This document shows positions 1-4,201 of a stretch of 6,010 nt of DNA, piece after piece. This DNA is from Desulfuromusa sp. Lineage in GTDB: Bacteria > Desulfobacterota > Desulfuromonadia > Desulfuromonadales > Geopsychrobacteraceae. The position numbers were made by a program, and so were the translations under genes. Below the pieces are notes generated by a model. The model saw only the letters and a list, made by a program, of their open reading frames with translations, was not told where the DNA came from and ran no database searches. Numbering within the stretch: position 1 is the first letter of the stretch; the number at the start of each line of letters is the position of its first letter. The DNA lies in NCBI GenBank assembly GCA_023145655.1, contig JAGLDI010000154.1:1-6010 (forward strand), written 5' to 3'.

Positions 1-912
1 GCATTTTCTGCACCACATGGGGTTCTGACAATTTTTCACGCTGGCAGTTTAACCGTCCCGATGGTCGCAATGGAGAAGGTCTTTGAAGCAAAATATCCCG
101 AGGTCGATGTTCAGCGTGAACCGTCGGGCAGCTCTAAAGCAGCGCGTAAAATCAGTGACCTGGGGAAGCCGTGCGATATCATGGCAGCTGCCGATTACAA
201 GGTGATCGACAAACTGCTGCGACCCGATTTTACCGATAACAATATTCGCTTTGCTTCCAACCGGATGGTTCTCTGTTATACCGACCAGAGCCGTTTTGCC
301 GAGGTCATCAACGCAGAAAACTGGATGGAAATTCTGCAACAGCCTGAGGTGATCTGGGGTCATTCGGCTCCTGACCTTGATCCCTGTGGTTACCGGACGC
401 TGATGGTGTTGCAACTGGCGGAAAAACATTATCAACAGCCGGGCTTATATCAGAAGATTGTCGATAATCGTCCGGAAAGAAACATTCGCCCCAAGGCAGT
501 GGAGCTGGTTTCGCTGTTGCAGACCGGCAATATGGATTATGCTTGGGAATACCGTTCAGTAGCAGTTCAGCACAACTTAAAATTTGTCGAAATACCCGAT
601 CAAATCAACCTTGGAAACTATAAATTTGATGCAGATTATGCACAGGTAACGGTTGAAGTCAGCGGCAAAAAACCCGGAACCTCCATGACGATGAAGGGGA
701 AGTCGATCACTTACGGCATTGCCCTGCTCAAGGATGCCCCGAACCGTGAAGCAGCCAGCGCTTTTCTTGCATTTATGCTTGCTGCAGACGGTGGGTTGAA
801 AATTCTTAAAGAGATGGGTCAACCGCCGTTTATTCCGGCACGGGTCGCATCTGCGGAGATGAAAGCGATTCTTCCGCAACAACTTCAATCACTAGTGACG
901 GTCCAACAATAG
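1..912 (+). CDS. wtpA: Tungstate/molybdate ABC transporter, periplasmic binding protein (WtpA-like), 5' partial
   Basis: This is the periplasmic receptor that captures the oxyanion (tungstate and probably molybdate) and delivers it to the permease encoded next. The frame is open from base 1, so the Met codon at 61 is internal. The conserved mature N-terminus ([13 protein letters not shown]) lies upstream of it, preceded by AFSA, which looks like the end of a signal peptide. 303 residues are visible. Numbering from the window edge, the oxyanion-loop region HAGSL is at 13-17, [10 protein letters not shown] at 41-50, DPCGYR at 127-132 and [10 protein letters not shown] at 182-191. In WtpA structures an Asp and a Glu add to tungstate coordination. 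D127 and E183 are my candidates for these, by motif position only. The C-terminal part (PPFIPAR, 275-281) is typical of the family. It is followed after 9 bases by the permease gene. A classical ModA is the alternative, but the DPCGYR and SVAVQH motifs favour WtpA. The true start and any promoter lie outside the window. Confidence 0.88.
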   Translation, partial: AFSAPHGVLTIFHAGSLTVPMVAMEKVFEAKYPEVDVQREPSGSSKAARKISDLGKPCDIMAAADYKVIDKLLRPDFTDNNIRFASNRMVLCYTDQSRFAEVINAENWMEILQQPEVIWGHSAPDLDPCGYRTLMVLQLAEKHYQQPGLYQKIVDNRPERNIRPKAVELVSLLQTGNMDYAWEYRSVAVQHNLKFVEIPDQINLGNYKFDADYAQVTVEVSGKKPGTSMTMKGKSITYGIALLKDAPNREAASAFLAFMLAADGGLKILKEMGQPPFIPARVASAEMKAILPQQLQSLVTVQQ

Positions 913-915
913 GGG
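911..915 (+). promoter_or_regulatory. Ribosome binding site of the permease gene
   Basis: AGGGG overlaps the stop codon (TAG) of the preceding binding-protein gene and sits 6 bases before the ATG at 922. It supports that start and suggests translation of the two genes is coupled. Confidence 0.6.
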
Positions 916-921
916 CAAGCG

Positions 922-1707
922 ATGCGGCACAAGGATTTCTTTTTTTGGGGGACTTTTGCCTGTGCGGTGACGGTGATTGCATTTATCACCCTGCCACTGG
1001 TGCAGATGTTAGCAGCGCCATCGCTGGAGGTCCTGGTCGAGACGATTCTCGACAAAGATGTCCTCAACTCGATTGTTCTGAGTCTCTCGGCTGCCGCTCT
1101 GGCCGCCCTGATCTCCTTTATTCTGGGAACTCCCCTTGCGTATCTGTTGGCACGGCGAGAATTTCGCGGCAAGCGGCTGGTGGAAGGGATTATTGACCTG
1201 CCGATCATCATTCCCCATCCGGTAGTCGGCATTGCCATTCTCAGCGTCACCGGGCGCAACCACTGGTTCGGACAACTGCTGACCGATCTGGGCATCCGTA
1301 TCATGGGGAGTGTCACCGGGATTGTTACAGTGATGGTCTTTGTTGCAATCCCCTTCTACATCAAAGCGGCCAAGGAGGGGTTCGATGCAATCTCGCCCCG
1401 GCTGGAAAATGTCTCCCGCAGTTTGGGGGCCTCGATGTTCAGTACCTTTTTCCGTATCACCTTTCCGCTGGCGTGGCGCAGTATGCTAGCGGGAATCATC
1501 ATGGCATGTGCCCGGGCAATCAGTGAATTCGGGGCCATTGTGATCGTTGCCTACCATCCGATGATTGCACCGGTGATGATTTATGAACGGTTTGAAAGCT
1601 ATGGGCTGAAATATTCGCAACCGGTTGCAGTCTGGCTGATTTCCATCTGTCTGATTCTGTTTCTGCTGTTGCGAATCCTCACCTCCCGCCAGAAAAAAAG
1701 TGCATGA
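922..1707 (+). CDS. wtpB: Tungstate/molybdate ABC transporter, inner-membrane permease (WtpB/ModB-like)
   Basis: This is the membrane channel subunit of the oxyanion importer, expected to work as a homodimer. It has 261 residues, normal for the family. Hydrophobic segments lie at about 10-32, 51-76, 90-110, 131-149, 187-210 and 233-253, consistent with six helices. The segment around 93-106 (LPIIIPHPVVGIAI) is typical of molybdate/tungstate permeases. The cytoplasmic EAA-type coupling loop that docks on the ATPase is at about 152-171 (EGF..I.....NVSRSLGAS), with the conserved Gly at 169. The start at 922 is supported by AGGGG 6 bases upstream. The gene begins 9 bases after the binding protein, and its stop overlaps the ATPase start by 4 bases, so the three genes form one operon. 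The substrate is assigned mainly from the binding protein, because permeases of the molybdate, tungstate and sulfate systems are similar. Confidence 0.9.
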   Translation: MRHKDFFFWGTFACAVTVIAFITLPLVQMLAAPSLEVLVETILDKDVLNSIVLSLSAAALAALISFILGTPLAYLLARREFRGKRLVEGIIDLPIIIPHPVVGIAILSVTGRNHWFGQLLTDLGIRIMGSVTGIVTVMVFVAIPFYIKAAKEGFDAISPRLENVSRSLGASMFSTFFRITFPLAWRSMLAGIIMACARAISEFGAIVIVAYHPMIAPVMIYERFESYGLKYSQPVAVWLISICLILFLLLRILTSRQKKSA

Positions 1708-2741
1708 TTAAGATTGAGAATCTACATATCCAGTTGGGGGGATTCGATTTACACGATATCAATCTCCATGTTGCGGAGAACGATTTCTTTATGCTGATGG
1801 GCCCGAGTGGCGCCGGGAAAACGATCCTTCTGGAAGCGATCGCCGGACTGGTACCGGTTAAAAGTGGTCGGATCAAAGTGGCCGGTCAGGATATTACCCG
1901 ATTGCCGCCAGAAAAACGGGGCATCAGTATTGTCTACCAGGATTATGCCCTGTTTCCTCATTTGACCGTTGCCAATAATATCCGTTATGGTCTCCGTTTT
2001 CAAAAAATTGAAAAGAACGAGAGAGATCAACGCCTTCATCAACTTCTTGCCTCGCTGAATTTGCAACATCTGGCAAACCGTTCACCTGAAACCCTGAGTG
2101 GTGGGGAACAGCAGCGGGTTGCCATGGCCCGGGCTTTGATTGTAAAGCCGCGGGTATTATTGTTGGATGAGCCTCTGTCCGCTCTCGATCCAAGTTTGCG
2201 CGAGGAGTTCCGGCTATTGCTCAAGCAATTACAACAGCAGACCATGGCTACAATTCTAATGGTCACCCATGATTTTGCCGAGGCTCTTGCTTTGGGGCAT
2301 CGGGGTGCCATCATCAATTCTGGTAAAATTGAGCAATCTGGTCGTATGGAAGAGCTATTTCAGCGACCACAATCAACCATGGTTGCAAATTTTGTCGGGA
2401 TGAAAAATCTGTTTGCGGTGACCATTTCTGGAGAGGATGCCTGGGTAGAAAATCTGCAGATTCAACTGGGTCACAGTCGTGGTGACGGCCAGGGATTTAT
2501 TGCGATTCGCCCTGAAGATATCGTCTTAAGTACCGGGCAATTACAGTCAAGTATGCGGAACTGCTTTCAGGGGAGAATCAAGCAGGTTATTTCCCAAGGG
2601 TTCTATTATGAGGTTCATGTCAATGTGGACACAATCAGCTTCTGTGCCCTGGTAACAAAGGGGGCACTGCTGGAGATGGAACTGGGGGAAGGGGAAGATG
2701 TTTACCTCTTTTTTAAATCAACCGCGATTCACACTTTTTAG
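1704..2741 (+). CDS. wtpC: Tungstate/molybdate ABC transporter, ATP-binding protein (WtpC/ModC-like)
   Basis: This cytoplasmic ATPase powers oxyanion import as a dimer bound to the permease. All ABC motifs are intact: Walker A GPSGAGKT at 33-40, Q-loop Gln79 (VYQDYALFPH), signature LSGGEQQR at 131-138, Walker B VLLLDEP at 151-157, D-loop SALD at 159-162 and switch His189 (THD). Residues about 235-345 form a C-terminal extension. IRPEDI at 268-273 and FQGRIKQVISQGFYYEV at about 288-304 resemble the TOBE-type domain of ModC/WtpC/CysA ATPases, which in ModC binds oxyanion and gives feedback inhibition. Length (345 residues) fits the family. The start codon overlaps the permease stop as ATGA, and no strong Shine-Dalgarno is visible, so translation probably depends on coupling. 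Homologous ATPases of other importers share these motifs; the tungstate call rests on the operon. Confidence 0.9.
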   Translation: MIKIENLHIQLGGFDLHDINLHVAENDFFMLMGPSGAGKTILLEAIAGLVPVKSGRIKVAGQDITRLPPEKRGISIVYQDYALFPHLTVANNIRYGLRFQKIEKNERDQRLHQLLASLNLQHLANRSPETLSGGEQQRVAMARALIVKPRVLLLDEPLSALDPSLREEFRLLLKQLQQQTMATILMVTHDFAEALALGHRGAIINSGKIEQSGRMEELFQRPQSTMVANFVGMKNLFAVTISGEDAWVENLQIQLGHSRGDGQGFIAIRPEDIVLSTGQLQSSMRNCFQGRIKQVISQGFYYEVHVNVDTISFCALVTKGALLEMELGEGEDVYLFFKSTAIHTF

Positions 2742-2769
2742 AATCCTGGCTCTCTCCAATATTTAAGAG

Positions 2770-3273
2770 TTACAATGAAATTTCATCCGGCACTTCCCCT
2801 TCCGGAGAAAACCACTCTTCTTCGAGAAACTCACTGTCAGTAATCTGCTTAAGGTTCCGTTTCAGGTATTTCCCCTGTGCCGACACGGCAATTTTACCAT
2901 CAGGAAGGTACAGCTCACCCGTTCCCTCATAGATCCGCCCCCGATCATTGGTAACTCGCCCAATCACTTTCAGCTCCACCCCCAGAGGGACCGGTTTTTT
3001 GTACTTTACTTGTAAATCAATAGTCACTCCAAAAGTATCCTGACCATAATGTGCCATGATTGCCCGGCCGATCACTTCATCAAGCAGGGCTGCTGAAACC
3101 CCACCATGAGCCATTCCTGGATAACTCTGGTGCTCGTCACGTGGGGTGAACAGGGCGATCACTTCTTTTTCTTCGGTTTCAAAAAACCGGGTTTTCAGCC
3201 CGAACTGGTTCTCCGTCCCGCACACCAGACAACGTTTTGAGATATGCTGACAATTTTTAATTTTGTGGTTCAT
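2770..3273 (-). CDS. PaaI-family hotdog-fold thioesterase with N-terminal CxxC motif
   Basis: Likely a cytoplasmic acyl-CoA thioesterase of the PaaI/YbgC-like hotdog superfamily; the physiological acyl group cannot be told from sequence. From the ATG at 3273 it is 167 residues. An N-terminal segment CLVCGTENQFGL (15-26) matches the C.VCG..N..GL opening common in this subgroup. The hotdog helix carries HGGVSAALLDEVIG at 56-69; in PaaI-type enzymes the His/Gly-Gly region and the acidic residue (here D65) form the active site. A strand DLQVKYKKPVP (86-96) follows. The last ~20 residues are acidic. The ATG start is chosen over an in-frame TTG at 3297 because GGGAG lies 5 bases upstream of the ATG. 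The TTG would overlap the exporter stop as TTGA and add 8 residues. It is the second gene of a minus-strand pair behind a LysE-type exporter, with 20 bases between them. It ends 28 bases from the convergent transporter operon. Confidence 0.85.
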   Translation of the reverse strand: MNHKIKNCQHISKRCLVCGTENQFGLKTRFFETEEKEVIALFTPRDEHQSYPGMAHGGVSAALLDEVIGRAIMAHYGQDTFGVTIDLQVKYKKPVPLGVELKVIGRVTNDRGRIYEGTGELYLPDGKIAVSAQGKYLKRNLKQITDSEFLEEEWFSPEGEVPDEISL

Positions 3274-3278
3274 TGTCG

Positions 3279-3283
3279 CTCCC
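3279..3283 (-). promoter_or_regulatory. Ribosome binding site deciding the thioesterase start
   Basis: Read on the minus strand this is GGGAG, 5 bases before ATG at 3273. It favours that ATG over the TTG at 3297, which has no comparable purine-rich site in front of it. Confidence 0.55.
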
Positions 3284-3293
3284 GCAAGGTTTT

Positions 3294-3914
3294 TCAAGAA
3301 AGAATCTGCAATAGGTTCAGACCATCATAAAATAATTTTCCGGCCAGAATAATCAACAACAGTCCAAGACAACGTATAGTAGCGCGATAACTTCTTCCTG
3401 TCAGGAAAGATTTCGATTTACCGGTCACTATTGCCACCATGATTTTGGCACCAACCAGGCAAAAATAAAATCCACCGATAAAAGTAACTCCGGTAAGAAG
3501 ATTCTGATTCATCGCATTGGTCATGGTTGGCGCACCGATAGTCAGCCAGAACAGATAGGGGTGGGGACTCAGAAAATTGGTAAAGACCCCTTTGCTTAAT
3601 GATTTTGGACTTGCCAGCTGAATATCCAGATCAATCCCTTGAATCTTTAAGCTCTGATAACCAAGAAACAGCAAAAAAATACCACCTCCCAGAGAGATAA
3701 TCCCCAGAACAGGGTGAAAATTGGATAGCTTCGCCAGAATAAACAGTGAAATCAGGATAATCGGCAGATCGGTCACAACTGGTGCCAGGGCAACTTTAAA
3801 CCCCGCGCGGATGTTATGCCTTAGTGTCTCGGAGACCACTAGAGTCAATAACGGTCCAGGGGCGAATCCGGCAGAGAGGCCAAGGAGAATACCAATAAAA
3901 AGGAAGTTGGTCAT
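3294..3914 (-). CDS. LysE/RhtB-family small-molecule exporter
   Basis: Predicted inner-membrane exporter of the LysE superfamily, whose characterised members export amino acids; the substrate here is unknown. It has 206 residues, the normal size for the family. Hydrophobic segments lie at about 4-26, 41-63, 68-90, 112-132, 141-163 and 180-200. The family hallmark in helix 1, GFAPGP, is at 16-21. FLSPHPYLFWLTIGAP (114-129) matches the N-x-x-x-P signature found before the fourth helix, and GGFYF..VGAK follows at 147-157. The ATG at 3914 starts directly before helix 1; only a weak purine stretch (GTGAAG) precedes it. It is the first gene of a minus-strand unit with the thioesterase, so its promoter should be in the divergent region to its right, but no convincing -35/-10 pair was found there. 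Confidence 0.88.
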   Translation of the reverse strand: MTNFLFIGILLGLSAGFAPGPLLTLVVSETLRHNIRAGFKVALAPVVTDLPIILISLFILAKLSNFHPVLGIISLGGGIFLLFLGYQSLKIQGIDLDIQLASPKSLSKGVFTNFLSPHPYLFWLTIGAPTMTNAMNQNLLTGVTFIGGFYFCLVGAKIMVAIVTGKSKSFLTGRSYRATIRCLGLLLIILAGKLFYDGLNLLQILS

Positions 3915-4037
3915 ACGACTTCACTACCATGGAAACTTCCGCGCGGCCAAATGAAATAAATAAGGTTAGAAAGACTATTTTATTCAGACCAGCAGCCGGG
4001 GCGGTAGATCTTTTGCGGAGTTTGTATTGATATTGCG

Positions 4038-4100
4038 ACCCTGTTTATGCAGGATACTTAATCTTCGAATACCAATCCATTTAACCCTGAGGATCAGGAT
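4038..4100. repeat. Two near-identical imperfect dyads, ACCCTG-N5/6-CAGGAT
   Basis: The first copy is ACCCTG-TTTATG-CAGGAT at 4038-4055 and the second is ACCCTG-AGGAT-CAGGAT at 4084-4100. In each, the arms are complementary at five of six positions. The second also folds as CCTGA-GGA-TCAGG. Their centres are about 46 bases apart. A further half-site, CCCTG, is at 4114-4118. The pattern suits a dimeric regulator binding at two operators. The stems are short for RNA structure, and there is no U-tract, so terminators are unlikely. Function is inferred only. Confidence 0.45.
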
Positions 4101-4187
4101 GAACTTTAACTGGCCCTGTAAATCAAATTGGGTAACTGACGCTTAAAAAATATCTGTTTTCCCTCCCCTTTCTTCTGTCCATTCCTC

Positions 4188-4193
4188 TATACT
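4188..4193 (+). promoter_or_regulatory. Candidate -10 box of the JAB-helicase gene
   Basis: TATACT matches the bacterial -10 consensus at five of six positions and ends 8 bases before the ATG at 4202. A transcript from it would begin at or within a base or two of the start codon, giving a leaderless or nearly leaderless message. This fits the absence of any Shine-Dalgarno in the pyrimidine-rich bases before the ATG. No good -35 is seen at the usual distance (4165-4170 reads CCCCTT), so the call is tentative. Confidence 0.3.
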
Positions 4194-4201
4194 CTCCAGC
4201 C

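Larger units (their letters stand above)
3915..4201. other. Divergent intergenic region between exporter and helicase genes
   Basis: This 287-base stretch separates two genes reading away from each other and should hold both promoters. No reading frame in it looks coding. It begins with a short imperfect palindrome, GGAAACTTCC (3931-3940), followed by an AT-rich run at about 3950-3982. Two dyad elements lie at 4038-4055 and 4084-4100. A pyrimidine-rich tract at about 4157-4187 precedes a TATACT box. I looked for the LexA-type box described for Geobacter relatives (GGTT..C....G...ACC) and did not find a match. No rho-independent terminator is evident. Confidence 0.6.

Noticed and set aside
61..912. 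Met codon at 61 as the start of the binding protein
   Set aside because: The frame is open back to base 1 and the upstream residues include the conserved first strand and oxyanion loop (IFHAGSL), so the gene is truncated by the window edge rather than starting at 61.
885..1316. Minus-strand frame of 143 codons
   Set aside because: It is antisense to the permease, rich in Arg and Ser as expected of an antisense frame, and has no motif; the plus-strand permease has proper membrane helices and the EAA loop.
2726..2786. Terminator between the convergent transporter and thioesterase genes
   Set aside because: GATTC...GAATC (2726-2745) has a 5-base stem with a 10-base loop and no following T-run, and the perfect palindrome ATGAAATTTCAT (2775-2786) is AT-rich and inside the thioesterase end. 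Neither is convincing.
3931..3940. Palindrome GGAAACTTCC near the exporter start as an operator
   Set aside because: The arms are only four bases with a two-base centre, which occurs often by chance, and there is no second copy.
3915..4201. LexA (SOS) box controlling the DinG-type helicase
   Set aside because: Neither the E. coli CTGT-N8-ACAG form nor the GGTT..C....G...ACC form described in Geobacter relatives is found in the region.
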